From Enterovibrio baiacu (GTDB lineage Bacteria; Pseudomonadota; Gammaproteobacteria; Enterobacterales; Vibrionaceae), in the NCBI RefSeq assembly GCF_004120195.1, contig NZ_SCHN01000005.1, positions 467,800-531,799 on the forward strand: 64,000 nucleotides of DNA. Direction: 5' to 3'. Every line of letters begins with the position of its first letter. Position 1 is the stretch's first letter. This document shows positions 26,705-36,635 of the stretch, one piece after another. Position numbers and translations under genes: made by a program. The notes under the pieces were generated by a model. The model ran no database searches. It was not told where the DNA came from and saw nothing but the letters and a program-made list of their open reading frames with translations.

Positions 26705-28714
26705 ATGTCTACATCTTTTTTCCGTCCGGTTATTCTTGCTGCGCTGATTTTACTCAGTTTTTCTAGTGCAGCCGTTGAAAAAACACGTTCATTTGAAAAA
26801 ACGCTGAATGGCGTCCAATCGATTCTTTACTCGGTGCCAATAAAGGCCCGCGCGCTGTTATCTGATCTAGAAAAAGTCGAGCTTAATGAGAACCAGCCAC
26901 TCCCGTTACTCGTCCGTTATTACTTACAAAAAGCCACGGTTGATATTCTACTCAATTCGCCAGAGCAAGCCGTTGTTGCAGCCAACCGCGGGATAGAACT
27001 AGCAAAAAGTGACCCACTGCTTAAAGCCGAGCTTTATCGCCTTGAATTGCGATTAAGCCAGGCCTTTATCATGCGCGGTGATGAAACCTCCGCCTTGCAA
27101 CAGCTCGATGCCCTGCTCGCTAATTCTGAAACCTTGAGCGACCCATCGGTAACCGCAGAAATACTTCTGGTAAAAGGTCAGGCTTATAAAGCGCAAAACG
27201 AGTACGACGTTTCAATGGCCGCATTAATGAGCTCGCTCGATGCCGCCAAGGAAACGGACAATGACATGCTGATTGAGCGCATCGCATCAAACCTTGGTAG
27301 CGTGCTTGTGCAACTCAACGGGTTCGATAAAGCCTCCGTGTTGCTTGATCAGTCATACCAATTCTTCCGCTCCAGAAAGATGTCGTTTAACCAACTTCTA
27401 GTCAAACTCGACATGGCAGAGCTTGCGAGAAAGCGAGGTGATAACAAGAAAGCGCTGATCGAATACAAACAGGCACTTCAAATCGCCCAAGTATTAGGAG
27501 ATGGCTCTCACCGCTTTCGCATTAACCTGCAAATTGCCGACCTCTTGCTACAAGCCGGCGACACCAAGAACATGATCCGCTATTTGCGTGCAACAGATAA
27601 TCTGCGAGACCGTGAAACCATTCGTTACTACATCAGTAAATACAATCACCTCAAGGCGAATGAACAGTTACTTAATAACAACTTCCAAGCGGCCATCGAT
27701 CACGTCACGCCATTGATTGAAGACCAGAAAACCCTCAGCCGCCTCTATCGCACAGAGTTAGCATTATACCTTGTCGCCTCCAAGGCCTATTTTGGCTTAG
27801 AAGATTACAAAAACGCGTATATCACCCTGCTCGATTACCAAGATCGTTTCTCCACATTCAGCTCAGACGAACAAGTGAATAACCTTGAACGCCAACAAAT
27901 GATGTTCAACTTGGAAAAGCTGAAAGCTGAAAACCAGAACTTAAGCTGGAACAACGTGCTCCACACGCTTGAAATCAAGAACAATGAACAGCAAGTTGAA
28001 TACTTGAACGTTCTGGTGATTGCGGGCATCAGCGCCACCATATTGGCAAGTTTGGTGGCCTTTGGTATTAACCGCCGTCGCATTCGTTGGGGTGAAATTG
28101 CCAATACTGACAGCCTTACCGGCCTGTTCAACCGTCGGTATTTCAATTCTCAGCTAGAGCGTTTACAAAAAGACATGGTTTCGAACAACACCGATGTCAG
28201 TTGCTTGCTGCTTGATGTGGATTTCTTCAAGCGCGTCAACGATACCTATGGGCACCCTGTCGGGGATAAAGTGTTGATCGGGGTGGCTGAAATGTTCCGC
28301 AATAACTTACGACGCGACGATATTTGTGCAAGGGTCGGCGGCGAAGAATTTATGTTGCTACTGCCAAACAGCCAACTCGAACAAGCGGCGGCCATCGCGG
28401 AAGATTTGAGGCTGCGCATTAGCGAGCTTTCTTTCCATAGTGAGCAAGGTGATCAATTCAGCGTGACGGCGAGTTTCGGCGTGCACCCGGTAAGCGCAAA
28501 GCAATCATTGTCTGAACTCTATAGCGACGTCGACAAACTGCTCTACCGCGCCAAACAGCATGGACGGAACCGTGTTGAATTACCGGAAGGTCACGTTGAT
28601 GGTGAAGCCACGACTGAGGCGGCAGAAGAAACCATGTCGATAACGCAACGCTCCGAACGTTTCGCTCGCCAACTCCGTCGCTTGAAATTCCGATTCGCGC
28701 AACACTTCAGTTAA
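26705..28714 (+). CDS. TPR-sensor diguanylate cyclase (GGDEF)
   Basis: 669 residues from ATG 26705 (AAGGAAG upstream), giving a signal sequence MSTSFFRPVILAALILLSFSSAA. The periplasmic part (~60-400) is made of TPR-like helical repeats (e.g. ALIEYKQALQIAQVLGDGSHRFRINLQIADLLLQAGD). A coiled-coil stretch and one membrane helix (~435-455) follow, then a cytoplasmic GGDEF domain. The active site is GGEEF (~545), preceded five residues earlier by RRDD, which fits the RxxD inhibitory site. It should make c-di-GMP with product feedback. The C-terminal tail is basic. It is a counterpart to the EAL protein at the left edge. Confidence 0.9.
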   Translation: MSTSFFRPVILAALILLSFSSAAVEKTRSFEKTLNGVQSILYSVPIKARALLSDLEKVELNENQPLPLLVRYYLQKATVDILLNSPEQAVVAANRGIELAKSDPLLKAELYRLELRLSQAFIMRGDETSALQQLDALLANSETLSDPSVTAEILLVKGQAYKAQNEYDVSMAALMSSLDAAKETDNDMLIERIASNLGSVLVQLNGFDKASVLLDQSYQFFRSRKMSFNQLLVKLDMAELARKRGDNKKALIEYKQALQIAQVLGDGSHRFRINLQIADLLLQAGDTKNMIRYLRATDNLRDRETIRYYISKYNHLKANEQLLNNNFQAAIDHVTPLIEDQKTLSRLYRTELALYLVASKAYFGLEDYKNAYITLLDYQDRFSTFSSDEQVNNLERQQMMFNLEKLKAENQNLSWNNVLHTLEIKNNEQQVEYLNVLVIAGISATILASLVAFGINRRRIRWGEIANTDSLTGLFNRRYFNSQLERLQKDMVSNNTDVSCLLLDVDFFKRVNDTYGHPVGDKVLIGVAEMFRNNLRRDDICARVGGEEFMLLLPNSQLEQAAAIAEDLRLRISELSFHSEQGDQFSVTASFGVHPVSAKQSLSELYSDVDKLLYRAKQHGRNRVELPEGHVDGEATTEAAEETMSITQRSERFARQLRRLKFRFAQHFS

Positions 28715-28840
28715 CGCCGACATGTGCGTCAATGGCGGTTAGGGGCATGCAAATGGAACGAATTCGTTGATAGCATGCCCAATGTGTAGATTCTCCAACT
28801 CAGAGACATCCAGAACACGGCCACATCCGTAACGTGTTGA

Positions 28841-28864
28841 GGGTTGGAGGTATTCAACCCTTTT
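28841..28864 (+). terminator. Weak hairpin before the PQQ-type dehydrogenase gene
   Basis: A 6-bp stem GGGTTG/CAACCC with an 8-nt loop is followed by TTTTC. It could terminate the GGDEF transcript or sit in the leader of the next gene. Confidence 0.35.
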
Positions 28865-28886
28865 CGACGTTTAAAGGTGAAAATAC

Positions 28887-30038
28887 ATGGCTTGTCTAAA
28901 CCGACTTCTCTCACGTGCGCATCAATTCGCTTTCTTGTCCCTTTGTTTTTTCGCACCATCGGCAACGGCCGACACGGTAAACACACAAAAACATGCCTTG
29001 AATATTGACGTTGTGGCGACGGGGCTCAACCACCCTTGGTCAATGGTATTTCTACCTCAAGGGGATATCTTGGTTTCCGAGCGAAACGGTTCGTTGAAGC
29101 GCGTTTCAGCCAAAGGCGATGTGTCTCCCGTGTCCGGATTACCAGAAGGCTTAGTCTACAAAGGGCAAGGCGGATTGTTAGGGCTCGCGCTTGCGCCTGA
29201 TTTCAGCACCAGCAAGATCATCTATCTCGCCTTTTCAGAGGAAGGGCAATACAACAAAGCGGGCACGAGCGTTATCCGTGCCAAACTCCATGGCGACACC
29301 CTTACTGATATCACGACGATTTTCCAAACTGCACCACGCTTTGCCGGAGGGCGTCACTTTGGTGGCCGCCTGTTGACCACGGATGAGCATCTTTATATTG
29401 CACTCGGTGATCGGGGAAACAGAGACAAAGCCCAACACCTTGATTCCCATATTGGCAGTGTCATTCGTTTGAATCTGGATGGCAGCACACCGATTGATAA
29501 CCCGTTTTACGCGCAAAGCACCGCCAACGACGGCACAAAAGCAGAGATTTTCAGTTACGGGCACCGAAACATTCAAGGTATGGCATTAGATCCTAAAACA
29601 AACACGCTTTGGACCCACGAACATGGCCCTCAAGGGGGCGACGAAGTGAATGTCATTGCAGCGGGTGCAAATTACGGCTGGCCAACCATTACCTATGGCG
29701 TGAATTACGGCACGGGCTCAAAGATCGGTAAAGGCACCCATGCTGAAGGCATGGAGCAACCACTTCATTACTGGGTACCGTCGATTGCACCCTCAGGCTT
29801 AGCCATGGTGCAAGGTAACGCCTTTCCAGCATGGCAGGGTGATTTACTGCTGGGCTCATTGAAGTTTGGCCTGTTAGTCAGACTTGATATTGAAAACGGC
29901 GTTATTGTGAATGAAGAACGCATGTTAGATGGAAAATACGGTCGGATACGTGACGTGGTTGAAGGGCCAGAAGGCAACCTTTACCTGCTGACAGATGCAT
30001 CAAATGGCCAGATATTGCGGCTACGCCCCTCTCCGTGA
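28887..30038 (+). CDS. PQQ-dependent sugar dehydrogenase, YliI/Asd-like
   Basis: 383 residues with a signal peptide (hydrophobic HQFAFLSLCFFAPSATAD). Six-bladed beta-propeller family motifs are NHPWSMVFLPQGDILVSERNG, GGRHFGGRL, SYGHRNIQGMALDP, EHGPQGGDEVN and the final GRIRDVVEGPEGNLYLLTD. The His in the GGRHFGGR stretch and the EHGPQGGDE loop correspond to the cofactor/catalytic region of soluble aldose dehydrogenases. It probably oxidises aldoses in the periplasm using PQQ. No PQQ biosynthesis genes are in the window, so the cofactor would come from elsewhere. Confidence 0.85.
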   Translation: MACLNRLLSRAHQFAFLSLCFFAPSATADTVNTQKHALNIDVVATGLNHPWSMVFLPQGDILVSERNGSLKRVSAKGDVSPVSGLPEGLVYKGQGGLLGLALAPDFSTSKIIYLAFSEEGQYNKAGTSVIRAKLHGDTLTDITTIFQTAPRFAGGRHFGGRLLTTDEHLYIALGDRGNRDKAQHLDSHIGSVIRLNLDGSTPIDNPFYAQSTANDGTKAEIFSYGHRNIQGMALDPKTNTLWTHEHGPQGGDEVNVIAAGANYGWPTITYGVNYGTGSKIGKGTHAEGMEQPLHYWVPSIAPSGLAMVQGNAFPAWQGDLLLGSLKFGLLVRLDIENGVIVNEERMLDGKYGRIRDVVEGPEGNLYLLTDASNGQILRLRPSP

Positions 30039-30298
30039 AGCGTCGAAACAGCACGGAGAAGGCCAAGTGTAAAGTTTTCCTAACAAGCACAGAATGCTAA
30101 TTTTGCCCAAAAAACGTAAGTAATCTCGAGTCACAATGCCAAAATACTTATGCAACTGAATCTGTTACATTAAAAAAGTGACTGTCAACCCATGTTTTAA
30201 ACTCACTGCCGAGAGTATTGGACAGCCCTAAAACTCGACACTATAGTCACTTCATAAAAGAAAAAACGAAGTCACCTTTGCTTGCTAAAATAGACAAT

Positions 30299-30325
30299 CC
30301 CCCGCCATTGCGGGGGTTTTGTTTT
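30299..30325 (+). terminator. Rho-independent terminator
   Basis: A 7-bp GC-rich stem CCCCCGC/GCGGGGG with loop CATT and a following T-rich run. It lies 260 bp after the dehydrogenase stop and just before the next gene. Confidence 0.85.
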
Positions 30326-30435
30326 TTAAGTCCCCACGTTTTTCTTCCTATCTCTCCAATGAAAACACGCATTTCATCAGACGAATTCTTCATGTTGTCT
30401 ATACTGAATTTATGGCCTTAATTTTCTTAAAGCGC

Positions 30436-31197
30436 ATGAAACTACAGACTTTTTTATATGCACTGGCATGCTATTCACTTATTTTTGCAAGTTCACTAGC
30501 AAGCGCTAAAAGTGAAGACGCCAAACGGTTTGTGGTCGGTGTACAGAATTTTAATGATTATTCCCCTTATTCATCCTTCGTAAATAACACCTATTCAGGA
30601 TTTAACAGAGAATTACTGGATGCTTTCGCACAAGATTATGGCTATGAATTCGTATACATGGCGCTCCCGATCAAGCGCTTGTACCGTCAATTCCTCGATG
30701 GGACAGTCGACTTTAAGTACCCTGACAATGCCATCTGGAGCGCCACGCAAAAGGAAGGTCATAATATTCTGTACAGCGATCCAATCGTCTCTTTTGTTGA
30801 TGGGGTCATCGTGTTGAACAAGAACAAACCGATTCAACGTGACGAATTGAACAAACTCGGGATGATCGCTGGCTTCACGCCGTCGCCTTACCTCAAAGAC
30901 ATTGATAGTAAACGCCTAGAAGTATTCGAAACGCGAAGCCTAGAACCGCTCATTAAGATGCTCACAACAGGCCGTATTGACGGCATTTACACCAACCTGG
31001 CAGTCATGCGAAACCACGTGAGTCATCATCACGACCAAACAACCCTCATGTCGATGAGCCAAACGCTGCCTCATGTTACTGGCACGCGTCATCTATCCAC
31101 CAAGCTGCACCCCGGAATGATCGTGGAGTTTAATCAGTTCCTAAAACAAAACAGAAAGTTAGTGAACGAGATAAAACAAAAACATGGATTACTTTGA
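30436..31197 (+). CDS. Periplasmic family-3-like solute-binding protein
   Basis: 253 residues from ATG 30436, giving a signal peptide (MKLQTFLYALACYSLIFASSLASA); the ribosome site is weak and ATG 30412 is an alternative. Features fit family-3 binding folds: FVVGVQNFNDYSPYSSF, SGFNRELLDAFAQDYGYEFVYMALPIKRLYRQFLDGTVDFKYPDN and a late GRIDGIYTNLAV. No ABC partner is adjacent. The protein may be a stand-alone sensor or binding protein. Its ligand is unknown. Confidence 0.72.
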   Translation: MKLQTFLYALACYSLIFASSLASAKSEDAKRFVVGVQNFNDYSPYSSFVNNTYSGFNRELLDAFAQDYGYEFVYMALPIKRLYRQFLDGTVDFKYPDNAIWSATQKEGHNILYSDPIVSFVDGVIVLNKNKPIQRDELNKLGMIAGFTPSPYLKDIDSKRLEVFETRSLEPLIKMLTTGRIDGIYTNLAVMRNHVSHHHDQTTLMSMSQTLPHVTGTRHLSTKLHPGMIVEFNQFLKQNRKLVNEIKQKHGLL

Positions 31198-31242
31198 GCG
31201 AGAAGCGAGAAATAATAGAAAGTCCCGTCTGAAAGACAAAAG

Positions 31243-31266
31243 AAAGCCGACGCATTCGTCGGCTTT
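31243..31266. terminator. Bidirectional hairpin between SBP and chitinase genes
   Basis: Perfect 10-bp stem AAAGCCGACG/CGTCGGCTTT, loop CATT, between convergent genes. Confidence 0.85.
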
Positions 31267-31314
31267 GTCATACCAAATTACCTCAAGGTACTTGCGTGGT
31301 TTTCACCCTCAAGC

Positions 31315-32631
31315 CTATTGCGATGACGTCTTGGCGGTTTTGCTGTGCAGCACTTGGTACATGGCGTCTGTCAGCTCATCGTTAGGATCACCCGATAATT
31401 CCCATGTAAAGACGCCAGCTAACCCCTGTTGCTTTGCCCATTCCGCTTTGGCTGTCACAGAGCGTGTATCTTCAAATGAGATAAACACTTTCTTCTCAGG
31501 GTTCCACAAATACGGGGCTTGTGATTCTTCATCATACCCATATTGGTATCCTTGCTCAGCGGTATAATTGGTTTTCAAATCCCAGTACATGAAATAGCCC
31601 GGCTCACCCGTACCAAAACTTGCCCCTTTCTCTGACGCTAAATCGCTCGTTGGCAAGCTCCCATCAAATTGAGAACCTTCCCACCCACGGCCGTAAAAAG
31701 CAGCGCCCAGGACGAGTTTTTCTTTTGGAATGCCGTTTTCAATCATCTGATTTACAAACACATCAGCACCCATCCCCCACCAGCTTCGTTCCGTTGCGTG
31801 AAGGTTCGTCAAATGGCCCGTTTGCGTTCCCCATCCCCCCAAGAAGTCATAGGTCATGGCGAACATGTTATCCATCATCGGGGCGACAGAAGGCCAATCA
31901 ATTTGTGCCGCTTTTGGCCCAACACCAACCGCAGACGACAATTCGTAGTCTTGGCCTGTTTCTGCTTTCAAAGCATCCAATTCCGCGCGTAATGCAGTGA
32001 TCAAGGTGGTGAATGCTTTGCGCTCTGACGCTTTTTGTTCATCCGTGAGTTTGGTTTCAGGGTTCCAAGGAGACGTTGTTAAACCGCCGCCTCCAGGGTA
32101 CTCCCAATCAAGATCAATACCGCCGAAAAAGTCATACTCTGCAATCAGTGCCACGGCAGACTTTGCAAAGTGCTTAATGGCATCTTCATCTTTTGCCATA
32201 GCATGGAAAGGCTCAGACATGGTCCAACCGCCGAACGACGGCAAAATGGTGATGTCAGGGTTGTCTTTTTTAAGCTGCGCTAACTGCGCAAAATGGCCTT
32301 TATAAGGAACATCCACTGACACCGAACCAAAATCGATGTTCAATGCGGCTTCTTGATCAACAACCACTGCAGAGAAAGGTGCTTTCCCCTCACATGCTGT
32401 TTCCACCTGCTTCTGAACAAGCTCTGATGCACTGTAATGAGGCCCACACATGCTTAAAAAGGCGTAAATCACGTGTGTCATCTTGTCTGCAGGGATATCC
32501 GCAACGGTATACGGATTGTCAGGGTTGGCATATTGCCAATCCGCGAAATACCCACCTACTACGTTATTTTCAGCGAAAGTTGGCGCAGCGATACACGCAC
32601 TCAGTACCGCGCCTGCGAGGATAGTTTTCAT
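31315..32631 (-). CDS. Secreted GH18 chitinase-like protein with altered DxxDxDxE motif
   Basis: 438 residues from ATG 32631 (AAGGAGATGAC upstream), with signal peptide MKTILAGAVLSACIAAPTFA. A single GH18 barrel: VVGGYFADWQYANP, LPSFGGWTMS, the catalytic segment FFGGIDLDWEYPGG (~169), then MTYDFLGGWG, LGAAFYGRGWEG and GLAGVFTWELSGD. It lacks a visible chitin-binding or fibronectin module. The catalytic Glu and two Asp are present, but the first Asp of the family motif is Gly here, as confirmed in the codons. It probably cleaves chitin or chito-oligosaccharides outside the cytoplasm, with activity possibly changed. Confidence 0.88.
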   Translation of the reverse strand: MKTILAGAVLSACIAAPTFAENNVVGGYFADWQYANPDNPYTVADIPADKMTHVIYAFLSMCGPHYSASELVQKQVETACEGKAPFSAVVVDQEAALNIDFGSVSVDVPYKGHFAQLAQLKKDNPDITILPSFGGWTMSEPFHAMAKDEDAIKHFAKSAVALIAEYDFFGGIDLDWEYPGGGGLTTSPWNPETKLTDEQKASERKAFTTLITALRAELDALKAETGQDYELSSAVGVGPKAAQIDWPSVAPMMDNMFAMTYDFLGGWGTQTGHLTNLHATERSWWGMGADVFVNQMIENGIPKEKLVLGAAFYGRGWEGSQFDGSLPTSDLASEKGASFGTGEPGYFMYWDLKTNYTAEQGYQYGYDEESQAPYLWNPEKKVFISFEDTRSVTAKAEWAKQQGLAGVFTWELSGDPNDELTDAMYQVLHSKTAKTSSQ

Positions 32632-32985
32632 GTCATCTCCTTCCATGATGTCATTGCTAAGCGACTAATTATTAGACGATTTACTCACGTATTAATGTCG
32701 CCCATGTTCCGAAGAAAACCTTCTTAACACTTTCATTACAAAGTTTGCGAGCGTGACGTTTTTTTGGTGCAGGAAGGAGGTTCAATTGTGCATTTATTTG
32801 TTTAATCGCGCACAGTTATCTTGGTGCTTGAGTCACGGGATAAGGCTGTGGCACAGCAAAGACATTCCGTTTTTCGAAACGAGAGAGTATGCTTCACTTA
32901 TCGTGTTAAAAATCATGTCTTTGCTCATTTTTTGTTGGCCTGACTTTGTATTCGCCATAGCAAAGCATCAATCAAGGATTTTACG
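32632..32985. other. Divergent intergenic region
   Basis: 354 bp between the chitinase and the hypothetical gene, AT-rich. It must hold the chitinase promoter. No operator or stable RNA is recognised. Confidence 0.5.
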
Positions 32986-33489
32986 TTGAGCAACAAACTG
33001 ATCAGCATCGATTTGTTTTTCGTCATTGAAAGGCTGCTGCCGGGTAAGCGCACGGTAGAGCTTTTCCGCAGCAACAATAAGCATCTCCCCGTCACAACTT
33101 TGCCACTCACGCACTACGATTCGGCCTCCTCACTTCAATTGGCATTATTCAAATACTGCATTAACTATGCTGCGTTTTCACAAGGTAAGCCGCTGGCTGA
33201 CGACTACGCGATTGATGGCAATGATGATCAAATCCAGCCGGCAACCCAAATCGTTGCGGGTTTCATTCGTGGTTCTTACTGGTGGGTGGAACATTACTTG
33301 GAAGTGTATCGAGACGATTGGAGTGAAGATCAGAAAGACCGCTGGTTAAGAGATTTCAAGTTGCTCGTGCAAGCCATCATTGGTATTGGGAATTGCACCA
33401 AAGCCGAATGGTTAATCCGAAATCACGGCGCGATCAAAGCACTGACTTACAGTAGCCATAGCGCTCCATTCTTGCAGCACTACGATTAA
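32986..33489 (+). CDS. Hypothetical protein, TTG start
   Basis: 167 residues. There is no internal Met at all, so the start must be non-ATG. TTG 32986 has AAGGA about 9 bp upstream. The protein is soluble, with Trp-rich amphipathic segments (GSYWWVEHYLEVYRDDWSEDQKDRWLRDF). I recognise no family. It ends 30 bp before a terminator. Codon use looks like that of real genes here. Confidence 0.6.
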   Translation: MSNKLISIDLFFVIERLLPGKRTVELFRSNNKHLPVTTLPLTHYDSASSLQLALFKYCINYAAFSQGKPLADDYAIDGNDDQIQPATQIVAGFIRGSYWWVEHYLEVYRDDWSEDQKDRWLRDFKLLVQAIIGIGNCTKAEWLIRNHGAIKALTYSSHSAPFLQHYD

Positions 33490-33518
33490 CAGCCTAGGCG
33501 CGTAATCAGCCCCCACGC

Positions 33519-33545
33519 AAAAAGACTGCGACCTTGCAGTCTTTT
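33519..33545 (+). terminator. Rho-independent terminator
   Basis: Stem AAAAAGACTGC/GCAGTCTTTTT with a 6-nt loop, just after the hypothetical gene. Confidence 0.88.
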
Positions 33546-33654
33546 TCGCTTTTCACGCACACTCACCCTCTTAATCTTCACGTTTCTCACTGTCTCTGTT
33601 TCGTCATTTTTCTCTATTACACTAAACGCAATGTTCTCGCTTACTTAGGTTCAG

Positions 33655-34509
33655 GTGAAAAGACTCAAACGCTACCAATACGAGCGCTACGCCATATTGT
33701 GTCGAGATGCTTATCCTAGTGTCTTCGATCATGAGCACTATGGGTTTTCTCCGCAGGGCCGCATTGATATCCATAATCGATGGGGGAAAACCATTGTTCG
33801 CGTGTTGTGGCGAGAAGATGGAGATGCCGTGGTGGTGTTTAAGGGGTCGCAAAGCGTGTGGGATTGGTTGCTGAACTTGGTCTTCGTACCCACCCGTGTT
33901 GATGCACCTAAAAATGCAGGGTATGTGCATTGGGGATTTCACTACTTGCTTCGCCAGCCCAGCATACCGCGAAGCGCTTATCACCATCGTGATATCGTAA
34001 ACCTGCCTTTAGGGTTGCAAGCCGACCTTCTTCATTCAAGAGAGCGCTCAGCGTTAGACGGGCATTCGGTGATGGAAAAGCTAGAGCAATGCCTGATCCC
34101 CTTGATAAAAGAAGGTAAGCGTCTGTCTTTTACCGGGCACTCTTCAGGCGGAAGTATGGCAATCATCGCGGGCGAAATCTTGGAGCAAACCTATCCCAAT
34201 TGCATTAAACGTATCGTTACGTTTGGACAACCCGCGACAGGCTATTGGAATTTCAAAAAACGCTACCGTTTAAACGCGAAAACCTATCGTATTTGTTGCG
34301 ACGTTGACATGGTGACATTCCTCCCTGGTATTCCCCTTCTGTTTTGGCACGTTGGTGAGTTGCTTTGGCTACATAATGATAAAATCTACCGTAACATGCC
34401 GTCTTTAATTCGTATTATTCGAGTACTAGTTAGTTGGCTATTACGTCCGATTTCGTATCATTTTATGGACAAATATATCCGAAGGAAAAACTACTTCGAC
34501 AAACATTAA
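33655..34509 (+). CDS. Class-3 lipase family protein, GTG start
   Basis: 284 residues starting at GTG 33655. The alpha/beta-hydrolase core has VLWREDGDAVVVFKGSQSVWDWLLNL and the nucleophile elbow GHSSGGSMAIIAGE (Ser in GHSxGG), followed by RIVTFGQPATG and a late CDVDMVTFLPG that would supply the Asp; a His follows in LLFWHVGELLWLH. No signal peptide is present, so it is probably cytoplasmic or membrane-associated through its hydrophobic C-terminal part. The substrate is presumably a glyceride or phospholipid. It stands alone. Confidence 0.8.
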   Translation: MKRLKRYQYERYAILCRDAYPSVFDHEHYGFSPQGRIDIHNRWGKTIVRVLWREDGDAVVVFKGSQSVWDWLLNLVFVPTRVDAPKNAGYVHWGFHYLLRQPSIPRSAYHHRDIVNLPLGLQADLLHSRERSALDGHSVMEKLEQCLIPLIKEGKRLSFTGHSSGGSMAIIAGEILEQTYPNCIKRIVTFGQPATGYWNFKKRYRLNAKTYRICCDVDMVTFLPGIPLLFWHVGELLWLHNDKIYRNMPSLIRIIRVLVSWLLRPISYHFMDKYIRRKNYFDKH

Positions 34510-34933
34510 CACTGCGTTTGAAACAAAAATCATTCTCTTTCATTATCAGCATATTAGCGAACCTTAATGATTGATTGCAAATATTTGGCGAAAGGCAAAA
34601 TGAGAAAAAAATTTCATCAGCCATACTTTAACCATCGAATATTGGTGCATTAGAATAGACAATTGAAAATACCACCCCAGTCTTTTGTCATTCTTCTATC
34701 AAAAATTTCTTATAAAGTTCTCGTCAAATAATATCAAAAATCAAACCGTCTCATTTGTGAGATGGAAATTGTTCAATGAGTTACATAGTCTCTCGTCATC
34801 CGCTGGGCAATATTTTGCCTAGGCATCGAAAACCTTTTAAATGCAAGCCGTACCACCCGTCACTAAACACACCGGCGTGGTTAACAACGCGCCGCATGAA
34901 AAAGGGTAACTTTTTTGGGTAAAGGGATTTCAT
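34510..34933. other. AT-rich intergenic region upstream of the first Calx-beta gene
   Basis: 424 bp without a gene. The leader of the next gene ends with an AAAGGGATTTCAT ribosome site. No regulatory motif is recognised. Confidence 0.5.
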
Positions 34934-36616
34934 ATGAACATAAAGAAGACGTTAATCTCGACAGCCATACTGGCAAGCACCCTCGTTTCTGCCCAAGCAG
35001 CAGCAAATTGTGCAGGTAATGTTTACTCAATGAACGCCGGTCGTGGCCACGTTGGATTGCTGTTAGATGTACAAGAAGCTGAGGTAATGGGCAACTTGTA
35101 CAGCGCAGATGCATCTGACCGCAGCGATTACCACTCGCGAGCGTTGTTTAGCGCGTCAAGCATGTCATATGATCGAATCACTGACCGCCTCTACTACACT
35201 AACTCGCCTCAGCCAACGTCATTCCATGTGACTGGTGCTCAAAATGACGTAACGGCTGAAGAATACAAAAGTTTGGATCTTCACGCTAAAACCATAAAAG
35301 CATTCCAACTTGCCTATTACGATCCGGCGACAGGCAACCATGTTGCTGGCCCTACCGTGAAAAAACAAATTTTGCGCATGGCATTCGATCCGGATTCCGG
35401 TGAGCTTTTCGCCTCAGATTCCCAAACCATTTTCAAAGTAGACCCCGTCACTGGCGCAATCACCCACTTGGGTAACTTTGACACTGGCTTAAAAAATGGC
35501 GGATTTTCAAACTGGGGTGATTTTGTTTTCCAAGATGGCGAACTCTTGTTTGTTACCAATGGCCGTACCTTCTCTATCAACACGACCACAGGCGCGCAAA
35601 CGTTCAAAGCTTTCCACTTCGTAGATTTCGTCGCTGCAGCAACGTTGGATCAAAACGGTCAGATGCTTATCGCGGCAAAAAACCAGAATGTTTCCGGCAA
35701 TGTAAACAGCAACATTCTTTACCGCATTAAACCTTCTACCGGTGAGAAAAAGCGCGTTGGCCTCTTCCCTAGCCGCATAAGTGCCATGGCAACAGTGACG
35801 TCTGAAGACCATACCTGTTATGAAAAGACCGTGTTCCCTAGCGATTCGAAACCAGAAGTGTCAGGCTTTGCCGCCAACGCTGGATCAGTAAATGAAGGCT
35901 CTACGGCTTACTTCACTGCTTCTTTTGATAAAGAGACGGCGAATGCAACCACACAAATTCGATTGGCGATTAAAGATGGCAGCGCGCGTTTGAACAGTGA
36001 TTACCGCAATACGGTTCAACTGCGTTATTCAGATGGCACGACGTCATCAGCAACCATTTCATCAACCCTCACTGCCATCACCTTGCCGCAAGGAATTACC
36101 TCTGTGCGCATTGGCGTGCCAACCGTGAATGATTCAACGCACGAGAACAACGAATACTTCACCATGCAGGCGTGGATCAATGACGATAAGAGTGATCTTG
36201 GCACTGCTAACGTCACGATTATCGATAATGACCCGAACATCGATACCTTACTTCAAAATGCCGCCAATAACAGTGGCGTAGCATGGCATGGTAGCCGAGG
36301 TGGCGCGTGGTTCACCAAAGACCAATACATCCGTGGTGTTCATGCAAACATTAACGGAACGATTCCAGCAGGAACAACACTAGAGTTTTATCAAACGGGC
36401 GGGTTCCTTCGCAGCATCTCAATCAGCAGCGGCGGAAAATACTACGAGCAACATTCAAATCATGAGCGTTACTACAAAGGCGGTGATATCGCATGGGCAC
36501 GTTTGAAAGGCCCTAATGGTAAATACTACAACGTGAAAACTGGCCACCGTGCTCAGTTACACCACAATAAGAACGTAAATTGTTCAAACGGGTGCTGGTC
36601 GCAAATCCATAACTAA
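34934..36616 (+). CDS. Secreted protein with Calx-beta domain, paralogue A
   Basis: 560 residues with signal peptide MNIKKTLISTAILASTLVSAQAAA. The N-terminal ~300 residues (from NVYSMNAGRGHVG to AMATVTSEDHTCYE) have beta-propeller-like strands (GELFASDSQTIFKVDPVTGAITHLGNF) and are shared with the next gene. A Calx-beta domain follows (~310-435, ending NVTIIDNDP). A unique ~125-residue C-terminal domain rich in Gly, His and Tyr ends in a CSNGC pair (NKNVNCSNGCWSQIHN). Function unknown; exported, perhaps surface or matrix associated. The Calx-beta part may bind calcium. Confidence 0.78.
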   Translation: MNIKKTLISTAILASTLVSAQAAANCAGNVYSMNAGRGHVGLLLDVQEAEVMGNLYSADASDRSDYHSRALFSASSMSYDRITDRLYYTNSPQPTSFHVTGAQNDVTAEEYKSLDLHAKTIKAFQLAYYDPATGNHVAGPTVKKQILRMAFDPDSGELFASDSQTIFKVDPVTGAITHLGNFDTGLKNGGFSNWGDFVFQDGELLFVTNGRTFSINTTTGAQTFKAFHFVDFVAAATLDQNGQMLIAAKNQNVSGNVNSNILYRIKPSTGEKKRVGLFPSRISAMATVTSEDHTCYEKTVFPSDSKPEVSGFAANAGSVNEGSTAYFTASFDKETANATTQIRLAIKDGSARLNSDYRNTVQLRYSDGTTSSATISSTLTAITLPQGITSVRIGVPTVNDSTHENNEYFTMQAWINDDKSDLGTANVTIIDNDPNIDTLLQNAANNSGVAWHGSRGGAWFTKDQYIRGVHANINGTIPAGTTLEFYQTGGFLRSISISSGGKYYEQHSNHERYYKGGDIAWARLKGPNGKYYNVKTGHRAQLHHNKNVNCSNGCWSQIHN

Positions 36617-36635
36617 AAACAATGACAGTTAGGCT

